DNA of 64,000 nt, taken from assembly GCA_900547945.1 (NCBI GenBank), contig URIT01000003.1, positions 1 through 64,000 of the forward strand. The letters run 5' to 3'. Of this stretch, positions 20,744 to 30,205 are shown piece after piece. Source of the DNA: an uncultured bacterium (GTDB taxonomy: Bacteria > Verrucomicrobiota > Kiritimatiellia > RFP12 > UBA1067). A model generated the notes under the pieces. The model had not been told where the DNA came from. It did no database searches and saw only the letters and a list, made by a program, of their open reading frames with translations. How positions within the stretch are numbered: position 1 is the first letter of the stretch; every line of letters starts with the position of its first letter. Made by a program: the position numbers and the translations under genes.

Positions 20744-21379
20744 CTACCACATCGCCGGCGGGATCTCGTCGTCCTGCCGCCCCTGCGCCTCGGCGTACTG
20801 GCGGCGGGCGAGGTCGATCTCGCGCAGGACGCGGCTCTGCTCGTCGCGCTTCGCCTGCAGTTCCGCCGCGCGCACGCGCCAGGCCGCGTCCGTGAAGGGA
20901 TCGACCTGCACGACGACCTCGTTGAGCTTCACGCCGGCCATGAGGGCGATCCACTGCATCGCGGCGAAGGCCTCCTCAAGCGAATCGAGCTTCAGCGTCA
21001 CGCTGCCGGCGGAGAAGGCCGACACGACGTCGTCGGCGGGGTCCGCCTTCGCCATCCAGGGGAGATAGCCGCGCGCGTCCAGTTCGCGGACAAGGTCCGG
21101 GCGCGCCACGACGACCTCGCGCACCACGGCGGCCAGCACCTCCGGCCACGACGAAACCGTCGTCGTGCGGCCGAGCAGGTGGACGCGGAGCGGGCGGCGC
21201 GACAGGAAGTCGGCCGCCGTGCCGACGAGCGTCATCACGCGGTAGCGCGGCGAGGGGTGCATGTGCTGGAACCGGCGCGCCGTGCGGCTGAACGCCTTGA
21301 AATACCGGTGCGGGTCGGCAAGCCACTCCCGCACGTCGCGGTCACGTGCCGCGAGGTCCGTCCGATCGTCCGTATGCAT
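20744..21379 (-). CDS. Conserved-looking protein of unknown function
   Basis: A 211-residue cytoplasmic protein without signal or membrane segments. I recognise no family. The N-terminal half has basic helices ('YFKAFSRTARRFQHM') and the C-terminal 60 residues form a likely coiled coil ('AAELQAKRDEQSRVLREIDLARRQYAEAQ'). ATG 21379 overlaps the stop of the upstream oxidoreductase gene as TGATG, so translation is coupled. The frame stays open further upstream, but that part is a shadow of the oxidoreductase gene. Confidence 0.7.
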   Translation of the reverse strand: MHTDDRTDLAARDRDVREWLADPHRYFKAFSRTARRFQHMHPSPRYRVMTLVGTAADFLSRRPLRVHLLGRTTTVSSWPEVLAAVVREVVVARPDLVRELDARGYLPWMAKADPADDVVSAFSAGSVTLKLDSLEEAFAAMQWIALMAGVKLNEVVVQVDPFTDAAWRVRAAELQAKRDEQSRVLREIDLARRQYAEAQGRQDDEIPPAMW

Positions 21380-22767
21380 CAGCGGCTCGCCTTCCAGGCC
21401 TCGGCGATCGTGTAGTACTTCACGAGCATGTTGGGCAGGTAGTCGGCGGGCTGCTCGCCCTTCCTCATCCACCCGAGGTACATGTTCATGACCTGGCTGA
21501 AGTGGGCCTCGTGGCCGATCTCGTACTTCTGCGGCACGAGCATCGTCCAGCCCTCGCCCTCGGCCTTGAAGGAGACGCCGGGATAGGACTTGTTGAATTC
21601 CGCGACGGCGGCGGCGAGCGCCTTTTCGAGCGCGGCCTTGTCCTGCCCAGCGCGCGGCTTCACGTAGACGCGCGGCTTGTAGCCTTCGTCCTTGCCCTGG
21701 CGGATGACCACCTCCGCCTTCGTGCCGCGCATGAGCGAGTAGTGCGTGTCGCCCGTGCCGGCGGGCGGCATGAAGTGCCATTCCACGGAGACCTTGGCGT
21801 GTACGCCCTTGAGCTGGTAGGTGAACGCGCCGTTCGCCTTGCACTGGAGGACGTTGTCCTTATCCACGGCCTTCTTCAGGAAGTCCGGCCATGCGTCGAG
21901 GCCCGTCGAGGTCTTGTAGTCCTGCGCGGTGATCGGCGTCGGCCACGTGCGCGCCTTGAGCATCTTCACGTCGGAGGTCTTGAGCGTCTGGCCGGGGAAG
22001 GCCTCCCACTGCACGAGGTCGACGAGGTGCGTCGTCACGTCGACGATCGCCTCGCCCTGCTGGTCGGTGTCGTAGTACCAGCCCGGACGCCGGAGCGGCT
22101 TGCCGTTCACGAGCTTGCAGAAGTGGTGGACGGAGATCTTCGTGATCGCGGGGTCGTCCGGCGTCCCCTTCTCCTGCTCGCCGTAGAGATCCTTCGCAGC
22201 CACGAGCGCGCGCTGGAGGATCGTCGTGATCTCGTTGCGCTCGGTCATGATGTCCGCGAAGTAAAGCCCCTTCTCGTCCGCCAGCTTCGCCGCCTCGCAG
22301 AGCTTCGCGTAGGCGTCCGGCGTAATGACCATCGGCTTGTCGGAGAGGACGTTGAACCCGGCGCGGATGGCTTCCAGGTAGTAGTCGCTCTTCTTGTCGT
22401 TCTTGCCCGCGAGGACGACGACGGCCCCCGCCTTGTCCGCCGCAAGCGCCTTCGCGAGGTAGTCGTCGCCCGTGTAGACGATCTCGTTCCAGGCGGTGGG
22501 GTCCTTCGCGCGCGCGTTGAACGCGGCGACGAGCTTCCGGTGCGCCTCGACGTCCGGCCCCTTCGGCGCGAACACGCGCACGTCCTTCGACACGCCCGCG
22601 TAGTTGCGGTTCAGCACGAGCGCGGCGTGGAAGTGGCCGGGGTCGAGCTCGACGAACGAAATGTCCCTCACCGGCTTGCGCGCGGCCGCCTTCGCGCCGC
22701 TCTTCCGGCAATCGCAGCAGCCCGCGACGAGCGCAGCCGCCATGCATCCGATCAAGATCCTCTTCAT
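21379..22767 (-). CDS. Gfo/Idh/MocA-family oxidoreductase lipoprotein
   Basis: A 462-residue protein with a lipoprotein signal (LVAGC, Cys17). The core resembles NAD(P)-dependent sugar oxidoreductases: 'AIRAGFNVLSDKPM' is the EKP-like motif, and 'GEAIVDVTTHLVDLVQW' matches the C-terminal domain. The classic GxGxxG near the N-terminus is not evident ('ISFVELDPGHFHAAL' instead), as in exported PVC members of the family. Location would be periplasmic or membrane-tethered; substrate unknown. AGGGA precedes the ATG. It heads a five-gene operon. Confidence 0.85.
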   Translation of the reverse strand: MKRILIGCMAAALVAGCCDCRKSGAKAAARKPVRDISFVELDPGHFHAALVLNRNYAGVSKDVRVFAPKGPDVEAHRKLVAAFNARAKDPTAWNEIVYTGDDYLAKALAADKAGAVVVLAGKNDKKSDYYLEAIRAGFNVLSDKPMVITPDAYAKLCEAAKLADEKGLYFADIMTERNEITTILQRALVAAKDLYGEQEKGTPDDPAITKISVHHFCKLVNGKPLRRPGWYYDTDQQGEAIVDVTTHLVDLVQWEAFPGQTLKTSDVKMLKARTWPTPITAQDYKTSTGLDAWPDFLKKAVDKDNVLQCKANGAFTYQLKGVHAKVSVEWHFMPPAGTGDTHYSLMRGTKAEVVIRQGKDEGYKPRVYVKPRAGQDKAALEKALAAAVAEFNKSYPGVSFKAEGEGWTMLVPQKYEIGHEAHFSQVMNMYLGWMRKGEQPADYLPNMLVKYYTIAEAWKASR

Positions 22768-22803
22768 GTGTCCCTTTTTGTCCTTTCCCTCTCGTTGGGC
22801 GTT

Positions 22804-22814
22804 AGTATAGCACA
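22804..22814 (-). promoter_or_regulatory. Extended -10 promoter of the oxidoreductase/GH27 operon
   Basis: Minus strand TGTGCTATACT, identical over 11 bases to the element upstream of dgt. The predicted +1 is about 30 bases before the lipoprotein ATG at 22767, leaving room for a Shine-Dalgarno. Confidence 0.65.
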
Positions 22815-22831
22815 TTTGGTACGGCCCGCCG

Positions 22832-25800
22832 CTACTCCTGGATGAGGACGTTCTCGGCGGCGGAGACGTTGAGCTTGCCGGCGCGGTCGGGGTTGTCCTT
22901 CGCGCGCGGGCCGAGTTCGACCACGTTGTTGCGCCAGACGACGTTGCGGCCGCAGGGGAGGTCCAGCACGTACCCGCCCGGATTCACGAACCGGCACCCT
23001 TCGACGAGCAGACCGCCGCAGACGAAGCCCTTGTCCACCTCGCCCACGTCCCAGTCCGTCGGCGTCACGCACACGGCCGAGATGCAGGGATCCTTCGGGT
23101 TGGAGACGCACGTGTCCTCGAAGAGGCAGTTGCGCACGACGAGGTTCGTCGCACCCATGCCCTCGCACCAGAGGTCGCTGCGGTAGTCGGCGATGAAGCG
23201 CACGGGCACGCTGGCGGTCCGGCGGAAGACGCAGCCGTCGAGCGTGAGGTCGGAGGGCGAGAAGATGTTGCGCCAGCCGCCGTCCTCGAACACGCAGTCC
23301 TTCATCGTCACGCGGTCCGTCCCGTAGGCGCGGTCCCACACGAGGAAGCACGGCCCCTTCTGCGGGGGGATGTCACGGTCGAGGTGGAGGCGGTTCCCGG
23401 CGACCCGGAGGAGCTTCGCGCGGAAGCCCGCCTCGCCGACCGGCGCGAAGTTCGGGAAGCGCAGCTCCAGGGTCGTCCCCGGCGCGGCGCGGAAGTAGTC
23501 GGCCCCGCGCCGGTTCACGATGTCGAGTACGCGGTCCGCCGCCCGCACGGCGATCGTGAAGCGGTCGTGGAAGTTCGACGTGTCGTCGTTGTTGAGCGAC
23601 CAGCGGCAGTTGACGTACAGGCAGTCGCCCTTCGAGCGCGCGACGTGGTGGCCGTCCGAGACGGACGAGACGGGACGGCTGAAGAAGCGCGCGCCGGGGT
23701 ACGCCGCCCGGAACGCCGCCTCCGTCGGCGGCTCGACGCGGAAGTTCTCCACGCGCCAGTGGTGCTGCGCCCCGTCCACCACCATCCCCATGCCGAAGCA
23801 GCTCCACACGGCGACGTCCCGTACCGTGAGGTGCGCGTTGGCGTCGAGGTTGAGGCCGTTCTTCCCGTAGTAGCAGTGCTGGAGGCGGTAGAGGCCGTTC
23901 GTCTCGAACTGGCGCACGCGCGCGAGGTTCCCCTTCGCCGAGAAGCGGAAGCCCGTCGCGGGGTTCTGGTTGCGCCCCTCCATCTGGATGCCGGGCCAGA
24001 GGCGCAGGACGTTCGGCTTCACCCATGCGTTCTTCGCGCCGAAGTGCCCCTCGGTCTGGCCGAACGAGAACCCCCTCCCCCTGCGGAAGCGCGTGCGGCT
24101 TTCGTCCATCGCCGTGATCTTCTGGACGGGGACCGGCTCGGGGTACTTGGGGTGGCGTTCGTAGTCCACGAACGCGAGGTCGACGAAGGCGCGTTCGGGC
24201 CGCGCGGCGTCCTCGTGGCGGTCGACGACGCGCACGAAGGCGGCGAGCGGATCCGCCTCCCAGTCCCAGTCCATCGTGAAGTTCCCAACCTCGGTCCTCG
24301 TGCAGCGCTGCACGAGGACGTTCCCCTTGTCGAGGATGAGTTCGCTCTGCGGCTGGCAGCGGTACTCGGCCGGGCGGCGGAAGACGAGCACGGCGCCCTT
24401 CCCGTCGAACGTGAAGTCCGTGAAATCGCGGATCACGATTCCCGGCTCGTCGAAGCAGCGGTAGGTGCCCGGCGCGAGTTCCAGACGGCTCGCCTTCACG
24501 CGGCGGCACGCCGCCAGCGCGCGGGCGATCGCCGCCGCGTTCGTGGTCGAGGCCGTGGACAGGCCGAAGTCCACCGCCTTCAGCGTCCGCCCGCCCGTGG
24601 CGCGCGGCCGCTCCACCACGACCTCCGGGCACCCCGTCGCGACGGGCACGGCGGCGGGGAGGCCGGACGGCAGCAGCGTCTTCCGGTCCGACCGGCCCGG
24701 CTCGGACACGAGCCGGAACGCCTCGGCCGTCTTCACCCAGCCGAAGTCGACGGGGGCGGACGGCGGGAAGAGCCGTTCCCAGAGGTTCGTGTCGGGGCAC
24801 GCATACGGCGCGTAGGACCCGTCTGCGGCAAAGGTCCCCTGGCGGTAGCGGTTGTAGAACGCCGACGTGCCGAGGAGCCGGAGGCGCGCGTCGGCGTCCG
24901 CCGCGTCCACCCCGGCGGGCGAGACGGCGACGTGCAGGACGCGCGGCCCCTTCACGCCCGGCGGACAGGCGAACGCCGTCTCCAGCGGCGCCGCGAGCGT
25001 CGTCTCGACGCGCTTCACGAGGATGGCCGCCTCCTTCGGACTGTACTCGCGGAAGAGCGGGTCCAGGAGCCAGTAGGTGACCGCGAAGCGGTTCGTCGGC
25101 AGCGTCTGCCCGGCGAGAAGCTTCCACGTCGTCGTCACGCGCCCGTCCCCGTGGTACGCCGTCTCGGGCGCGACGGGCAGGCGGTTGCGGGCCGTGTCGT
25201 CGCCGCGCGGGTTGACGTAGCGCACGACCCTCTTCCCCTCGGGATAGGCAGACTCCTCGACGACGCGCCCGCCCCGGCGGCGGATGGCCGCGTAGCGCCC
25301 CGTCCGCGCGTTGAACGCCACGAAGCCGTACTGCGCGAGCGGCACCGCGCCCAGGGCCGCGTCCCCCGTCTCGCACGCCCAGTCGGCGACGCCCCGGTTC
25401 ACGAAGACCTCCATGCCCGTCGACCACGAGACGTGCAGACGGCGCGGATCGCCGCCCGCGAACGAGACGCGCGAGACGGTGGCCGTGCCGAGTTCGCGCG
25501 CGATGTGCTGCGCCAGCCAGTATTTGCGCACGACCTGGCGGAGGCAGCGGTCCACGTCGAGCGGTTCGAGGAGGCCGGCCTCGGCCTTGTAGGCGTCGCG
25601 GTTGTAGCAGTCCGCCATGAGGGCGTGTCCGTTCAGGATCTCGCAGGAGAGGTAGTCGTCCGAATCGATGCCGTGGCAGTCCGCCCCGCGCGCGCCCTCG
25701 AAGCGGGCGCTGTACCCGACGCCGTGGAGGGCCATGCGGTCGTGGTAGACGAGCGGGAACCAGGGCGTCTTCTCCTGGACCGTGCCCGGCACCTTCATCC

Positions 25801-27136
25801 AGCGGTAGGCGCCGGGCTCGTCCGCCAGGCACATCCACTGGCAGTCGCCGCCGTCGAGGTGCCCGAGCATGTAGTCGCAGGGCGCCTCGCTCGAAACGAA
25901 GCCGTCCCGCCCGCAGAGGGCGCGCGCCGCGTCGAACATCCGCGCGTTCGCGCGCATGTTTCCGAGGAGGGAATGGACGCGCCCCGCCCGGTCGCGGCAC
26001 GTTTCCGCGAAATTCGCGCCCGAGCCCGTCACGTCGATGAACACCGTTCCGGGACGGAAGCCGTCCGCATGCATCTGCTCCTGCTGGTAGATGATCGACG
26101 CCACCCCCTCCTGCGGCAGCAGCCGGTAGCTCTGCTCCTTGTGGGGCGGGTTGAGCCAGGCCTTGACGGGCTCCAGGGCGCCGGTTCGGGGATTGGGCTG
26201 ATGGCAGATCTTGTCCCAGGAGAACCAGGGCGAATCGGGATAGCAGTCGATCACGTTCAGGTGGACGCCGAACGCCCAGCCGCGCGCGCGCGCCACGGCC
26301 TCGGCGGCCTTCAGCTCCGCCGCCGTGCCGAACGTCGGCGCGGGCGGGTAGACCTCGGGCAGATGGCGGTCGAAGCCGTGGCGCTGCCAGCAGTGCGCGT
26401 AGAAGAGGAGATCGTCCTTCAGGCCATAGTCGTCCGCCGCGCGGCGGATCAGCTCGCCGAACTCCCGGAACGTGCCGTTCCAGCTGTCCACGCAGAAGCG
26501 CCCCGCCTTCCGCGCGAAGCCCGCCGGGGCGGGAACCGTGACGTGCCGGCGGTAGCGGAGCGCGCAGTCGAACGCCCCCGCCGTGCCCACGACGAACGTC
26601 AGTTTCGTCGGCTGCGCGACGCGGAAGCCGAAGGCCCCCTTCTCGGGCGCGTGGTAGAGGCTTTCGGGCGGCGCCTCGGTGGCGACGACGAGGGCGAGGC
26701 CGTTCGGGAACTCGAAGCCCGCGAAGCGGCAGGCGTTCTGGTGGCCGTTGAACGGCAGCGCGAACGCGCCGGGATCCTTCACGTAGTAGCCGTAGCCGAA
26801 GTAGAGCGCGGACGGCTTCTCGGAGCAGCGCCCGAACGCGATCCGCCCGAAATCGCGTTCATCCCCGGCGATCTCCGCGACAAACGCATCCCCTTCGGCC
26901 CGGAACGAGACGGCCGGCACGGCGCCGGACGCGGAAGCCGTCCGCTCGAACGGCGCGAAGGCGAGCGTCTTCCCGCCCGCCGAGAACGCGAAGCCCCCCT
27001 TTCCGTCCAGCGTGACCGTTCCGCCAGTCGCCCCCTCCAGCTGGAAGGACGATGCGGCCCACACGGGCACAACCGCCCACAACGCCGCCGCAACCACGCC
27101 AATAAACAGACGGACACCTTTCACGTTCATGCGCAT
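22832..27136 (-). CDS. Secreted two-part protein: glycosidase-like half plus parallel beta-helix half
   Basis: A 1434-residue protein with a Sec signal ('LFIGVVAAALWAVVPVWA'). Residues about 25-730 form a beta-sandwich and TIM-barrel-like unit ('LLFYAHCWQRHG', 'WAFGVHLNVIDCYPDSPW', 'FIDVTGSG') reminiscent of GH101/DUF5696-type glycosidases. Residues about 910-1434 are a right-handed beta-helix with pectate-lyase/GH110-like features ('NAAAIARALAACRR...LELAPGTYR', 'NGLNLDANAHLTVRDVAVW'). The substrate cannot be read from the sequence. ATG 27136 or 27130 is chosen because GGAGG lies at 27145-27141. The frame is open further upstream through an AAA-ATPase-like fragment. Confidence 0.78.
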   Translation of the reverse strand: MRMNVKGVRLFIGVVAAALWAVVPVWAASSFQLEGATGGTVTLDGKGGFAFSAGGKTLAFAPFERTASASGAVPAVSFRAEGDAFVAEIAGDERDFGRIAFGRCSEKPSALYFGYGYYVKDPGAFALPFNGHQNACRFAGFEFPNGLALVVATEAPPESLYHAPEKGAFGFRVAQPTKLTFVVGTAGAFDCALRYRRHVTVPAPAGFARKAGRFCVDSWNGTFREFGELIRRAADDYGLKDDLLFYAHCWQRHGFDRHLPEVYPPAPTFGTAAELKAAEAVARARGWAFGVHLNVIDCYPDSPWFSWDKICHQPNPRTGALEPVKAWLNPPHKEQSYRLLPQEGVASIIYQQEQMHADGFRPGTVFIDVTGSGANFAETCRDRAGRVHSLLGNMRANARMFDAARALCGRDGFVSSEAPCDYMLGHLDGGDCQWMCLADEPGAYRWMKVPGTVQEKTPWFPLVYHDRMALHGVGYSARFEGARGADCHGIDSDDYLSCEILNGHALMADCYNRDAYKAEAGLLEPLDVDRCLRQVVRKYWLAQHIARELGTATVSRVSFAGGDPRRLHVSWSTGMEVFVNRGVADWACETGDAALGAVPLAQYGFVAFNARTGRYAAIRRRGGRVVEESAYPEGKRVVRYVNPRGDDTARNRLPVAPETAYHGDGRVTTTWKLLAGQTLPTNRFAVTYWLLDPLFREYSPKEAAILVKRVETTLAAPLETAFACPPGVKGPRVLHVAVSPAGVDAADADARLRLLGTSAFYNRYRQGTFAADGSYAPYACPDTNLWERLFPPSAPVDFGWVKTAEAFRLVSEPGRSDRKTLLPSGLPAAVPVATGCPEVVVERPRATGGRTLKAVDFGLSTASTTNAAAIARALAACRRVKASRLELAPGTYRCFDEPGIVIRDFTDFTFDGKGAVLVFRRPAEYRCQPQSELILDKGNVLVQRCTRTEVGNFTMDWDWEADPLAAFVRVVDRHEDAARPERAFVDLAFVDYERHPKYPEPVPVQKITAMDESRTRFRRGRGFSFGQTEGHFGAKNAWVKPNVLRLWPGIQMEGRNQNPATGFRFSAKGNLARVRQFETNGLYRLQHCYYGKNGLNLDANAHLTVRDVAVWSCFGMGMVVDGAQHHWRVENFRVEPPTEAAFRAAYPGARFFSRPVSSVSDGHHVARSKGDCLYVNCRWSLNNDDTSNFHDRFTIAVRAADRVLDIVNRRGADYFRAAPGTTLELRFPNFAPVGEAGFRAKLLRVAGNRLHLDRDIPPQKGPCFLVWDRAYGTDRVTMKDCVFEDGGWRNIFSPSDLTLDGCVFRRTASVPVRFIADYRSDLWCEGMGATNLVVRNCLFEDTCVSNPKDPCISAVCVTPTDWDVGEVDKGFVCGGLLVEGCRFVNPGGYVLDLPCGRNVVWRNNVVELGPRAKDNPDRAGKLNVSAAENVLIQE

Positions 27137-27247
27137 GTTCCCTCCGTTCACCTTCAGCGGCCACAGCTGGTCCGTCTTGTCGATGTACATACACCCGAAC
27201 TTGACGAGTTCGGAGAACGTGTAGATGTCGGTTGCGGGCTTTCCCAT
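27137..27247 (-). pseudogene. 5' remnant of an AAA-ATPase-like/PD-(D/E)XK gene
   Basis: An ATG at 27247 opens 37 codons reading 'MGKPATDIYTFSELVKFGCM' then 'YIDKTDQLWPL'. This matches the start of the complete family member at 8088 ('ATDTYSFERVREGGFVYVDKT'). It then runs in frame, without a stop, into the signal peptide of the beta-helix protein. No P-loop or nuclease part remains. The ATG sits 8 bases past a TATAAT element. The fragment therefore looks like the head and promoter of a deleted gene, now serving as the leader of its neighbour. Confidence 0.75.
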
Positions 27248-27254
27248 GCCGGAA

Positions 27255-27265
27255 ATTATAGCACA
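27255..27265 (-). promoter_or_regulatory. Extended -10 promoter upstream of the AAA remnant and beta-helix gene
   Basis: Minus strand TGTGCTATAAT, with 7 bases to the ATG at 27247, the same geometry as dgt. It would give a transcript reaching the beta-helix protein with a leader of about 110 bases. Confidence 0.65.
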
Positions 27266-27320
27266 GTCGCCCCGTGCGCGGCAGGAAACGGCCACACGTG
27301 AAAACGTGTCCCGCCCTCCC

Positions 27321-27336
27321 GGTCGCGCAGGAGCGG
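27321..27336. repeat. CGCGCAGGAGCG element (copy 3, inverted)
   Basis: GGTCGCGCAGGAGCGG matches the reverse complement of the hairpin at 4421-4440, but the second arm has decayed. It is intergenic, between the end of the large block and the beta-helix gene's promoter. Confidence 0.4.
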
Positions 27337-27373
27337 TGTCCCCTCCATCCGAACGTTTACGCACGGACATCCA

Positions 27374-30205
27374 TCATCTGATCGTGGGCTGGCAACCTTC
27401 ACAGTCAGACGCATAGGATCCACCGGCGACAACGCTATCGCGCGTGTCGTATCCTGCGCGAATCCATTCCGCCGAAAACTTCACGCGGTAGGCGAGCTTC
27501 CCTTTGCCTTTCCTGTAGTCGTAGAAGTCGGCGAACAGCACGGCATCGTCCCCCGTTCCGCTCACCTGAAGGACGGACGAACCCGTGACCGAACGCCCCT
27601 CGATCTTTCCACTCGACCGAATCGTCCCGTTCCTGTTCACCGTGAACATGAGCGACGGCTTGGAGGGCGGCGGTTTACATCCAGGGCACACAAGGAATCC
27701 AGATCCAGCGTGTACAGACTCCGTGAGCGCACCGAACGTGCCGATCCTCGCCAGCTTCTCCACGACATCCGTCACGCCCGCACGTGCCAATGCCTGTGCC
27801 GTCCCGCCAGAAACGTTCCACTCGGCATCTTTCGTCCCGACCTTGCCCGACAACCGCGCCCTCCCGTCATTTCCAGGAGACATGTCCAATACCAGCTCAC
27901 ACCAATTGCCGCGTTGGTCGCGCAGGTCGATCTGGACAAAATCGTCCGTACAGGCACACGAATAGCCCGAGAGCGAAGAGGTCTTCCCCGCCGACACGAC
28001 CTTGACGCCGATCTTGCCGTTCGACGCAATCGACACGGATACCGTGCCACTCACGTCGCCGAGATCATCCGCATCATCCGCGATCAGGTCTTCGCAGGGC
28101 GGCAGGTCTCCGCCGATGAAACCACGATACGTTCCGACGCATGCGGACGGGAAAGGCGCCACCGCAACCGTGAACGTGGCCTTCTCGATCCTGCGTCCGT
28201 TCCTGGCCGTCAGCACCACCGTATAGACGCCCGCCTTCGTCGGCGTCCCCCACAATGCGGCAGAAGAAGATTCCCGGTCCAGGACCAACCTCAAGCCCGC
28301 CGGTAACCCGCTTGCCGACACCGTCCAGCCTTCTGCGAAGGAGAACTCGAATGGCGGCCGGCAGCAATTTGAATAATCGCCGACAGTAAAGGGATAGGCC
28401 CCTTCATATTCAAGGCCGTCGAACACCCAGCTCCGCAGATTCGGCACGACAACGCGCATGCTCTTCGTTGCCGTCGCACCGGAAAGGTTCTTCGCCGTCA
28501 GCGTGACAACACTCGTGCCGGGTTTCAGCTTCGCCATGTCAGGAACGACAAGCGACAACCCCTGCAATTTCACGCCGGGCGGCAATCCCCTTGCCGTCAC
28601 CTTCGGCTGGGTCATGCTTTCGACCTCCACCGTCCGTTCGTCATATCGGGCATCCGTGTCAATGCGCCATTCATCGTCCACGCGGATGCCGATCGCCGCA
28701 TCCTCGTCCTTCGTAACGAATTTCGCATAGACCGGCTTCGAGGCCGCTGCCGAGAAAACAAAGGACGCATTTGCCGCACGATAGTCGCGGCCCCCCTGGA
28801 ATGGTTCCGTGCAGGCCGCGTCCGCATACCACCCGGCAAAATAGCAGCCGCGCGCAGGCCTGGCCGAAAGCCTGACCGCCGTACCCGACTTCTTCACGCC
28901 GCCACCCAATACCGTACCGCGTCCGAGAGACGCCCCACCGACGGCAACCACCTGATACCGGCTGTCGGCATCACGGACAATCACCGTCTTGACCGTCTTG
29001 CGGCGCGCCGCATCCGTAAAGGTGATCCTGTACTTCCCCGGCTTTGTGGGCGTCCCCGCAAACACCTCGCAGATCCCTTCGGGACAGGGCACCTTCGCCT
29101 TCCACTTCAATCCCGGAGGAAGCCCGGAAACCGACCTAGCAAGCGAATGCCAATCCTCAACGGCCTCAAACGGCTCGCCGACCCGCAGCGCATCGAGCGC
29201 ATCCAGATCAACATGCCGGGAAAGCCCGATGTCGTCATAGTCCCCTTCCGAAGCGTCGCCGACGATCCAGCGCACCGTCGCCGACTGCTGATAGCCGTTC
29301 GCGTTCTTCGCCGAGCACGTCGCATAATAGACGCCCCTCCGCGTCGGGCGCCCCGAGAACTCCCGCGTCTGGGCATTGTACTTGATTCCCGCCGGAAGCC
29401 CCGAAACGGAAACCGTCACGGGCGATCCCGACGACACGATAAAGCAATCCTCAAGATCGCGTTCGACCTCGACGCCGACATCCGCCGTCAACTTCCCACC
29501 CTCGGAAATGAGAAGCCAGTCGTCCCCGGGCCCCATGCTTTCACGCCAGATGGCACGCATCACAACCGTTCTGTCAATTTCCGTCCCGTCAGGTGAAATC
29601 ATCAGCCACTTCGGCACATACCGGCTCAGATCGATCCGGGTTCCAGTTGGGTAGACGTGTTGGCCATCCTCCTCGACGATCCCGCTGCTCACCGACCAGC
29701 CTCCGAACAGGTTCCCTGGCTTCCTGAAGGCGCACAGCGGCAACGTATAATACAGAGAGGTCCCTTCCTTGACCGAAAAAGACTTGCCCGGCATCGTCCC
29801 CATACCGCCGCCGGCATCAAAGACGATTTTCACCGGGAGTTCAACGGAGATTCCGTACATGGGTTTTAAAGGCTCCCCAATACCAGGTACATCACCAAGG
29901 TCCACCCCTTCCAACGGATTGTCCGAAGCGGCGCCGGCCGTCGCCGCCAACACCATCATCGCACAGCTCGCGGCAACCTTCAGCGCATGGAATTTCCCGA
30001 CCGCCGCACACGTTTCGCCCCCATCGGCGAGTTGCCGGTCAATCCTAGAGGCCCCCTCTTCATCCCCCTGCAGATGGAGGCAGACCCCCAGCAGGACCTT
30101 CGCGCGCGTGCTTCCCGCGTCGGCCTTAAGGTACTCCCGCAGGGCGGCCTCCGCTTCACGCAGATCCCCTGCGCGCATCATTTCCTTAATCGTGTTCAGC
30201 TTCAT
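27374..30205 (-). CDS. TPR-start, single-pass Ig-domain surface protein paired with a radical SAM enzyme
   Basis: A 943-residue protein. Residues 1-65 look like TPR helices ('AGDLREAEAALREYLKADAG'). One membrane segment lies at about 76-95. The rest is outside: an InlB-like repeat ('GMGTMPGKSFSVKEG...LFGGWS'), several putative Ig-fold domains (recurring 'SGLPAGI/L...GTPTKAGVYTVVLTARN') and a second InlB-like 'GCYFAGWY'. A C-terminal domain carries paired cysteines ('CACTDD', 'CPGC') and ends in SDCEGCQPTIR. The start overlaps the radical SAM gene by 20 bases, so the two are coupled. It is the last gene of the 30-gene block. Function unknown; surface display is inferred. Confidence 0.8.
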   Translation of the reverse strand: MKLNTIKEMMRAGDLREAEAALREYLKADAGSTRAKVLLGVCLHLQGDEEGASRIDRQLADGGETCAAVGKFHALKVAASCAMMVLAATAGAASDNPLEGVDLGDVPGIGEPLKPMYGISVELPVKIVFDAGGGMGTMPGKSFSVKEGTSLYYTLPLCAFRKPGNLFGGWSVSSGIVEEDGQHVYPTGTRIDLSRYVPKWLMISPDGTEIDRTVVMRAIWRESMGPGDDWLLISEGGKLTADVGVEVERDLEDCFIVSSGSPVTVSVSGLPAGIKYNAQTREFSGRPTRRGVYYATCSAKNANGYQQSATVRWIVGDASEGDYDDIGLSRHVDLDALDALRVGEPFEAVEDWHSLARSVSGLPPGLKWKAKVPCPEGICEVFAGTPTKPGKYRITFTDAARRKTVKTVIVRDADSRYQVVAVGGASLGRGTVLGGGVKKSGTAVRLSARPARGCYFAGWYADAACTEPFQGGRDYRAANASFVFSAAASKPVYAKFVTKDEDAAIGIRVDDEWRIDTDARYDERTVEVESMTQPKVTARGLPPGVKLQGLSLVVPDMAKLKPGTSVVTLTAKNLSGATATKSMRVVVPNLRSWVFDGLEYEGAYPFTVGDYSNCCRPPFEFSFAEGWTVSASGLPAGLRLVLDRESSSAALWGTPTKAGVYTVVLTARNGRRIEKATFTVAVAPFPSACVGTYRGFIGGDLPPCEDLIADDADDLGDVSGTVSVSIASNGKIGVKVVSAGKTSSLSGYSCACTDDFVQIDLRDQRGNWCELVLDMSPGNDGRARLSGKVGTKDAEWNVSGGTAQALARAGVTDVVEKLARIGTFGALTESVHAGSGFLVCPGCKPPPSKPSLMFTVNRNGTIRSSGKIEGRSVTGSSVLQVSGTGDDAVLFADFYDYRKGKGKLAYRVKFSAEWIRAGYDTRDSVVAGGSYASDCEGCQPTIR

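Noticed and set aside
23384..27301. A 1305-codon plus-strand open frame opposite the beta-helix protein
   Set aside because: Same low-complexity antisense composition; the minus-strand protein has a signal peptide, Shine-Dalgarno site and folds.
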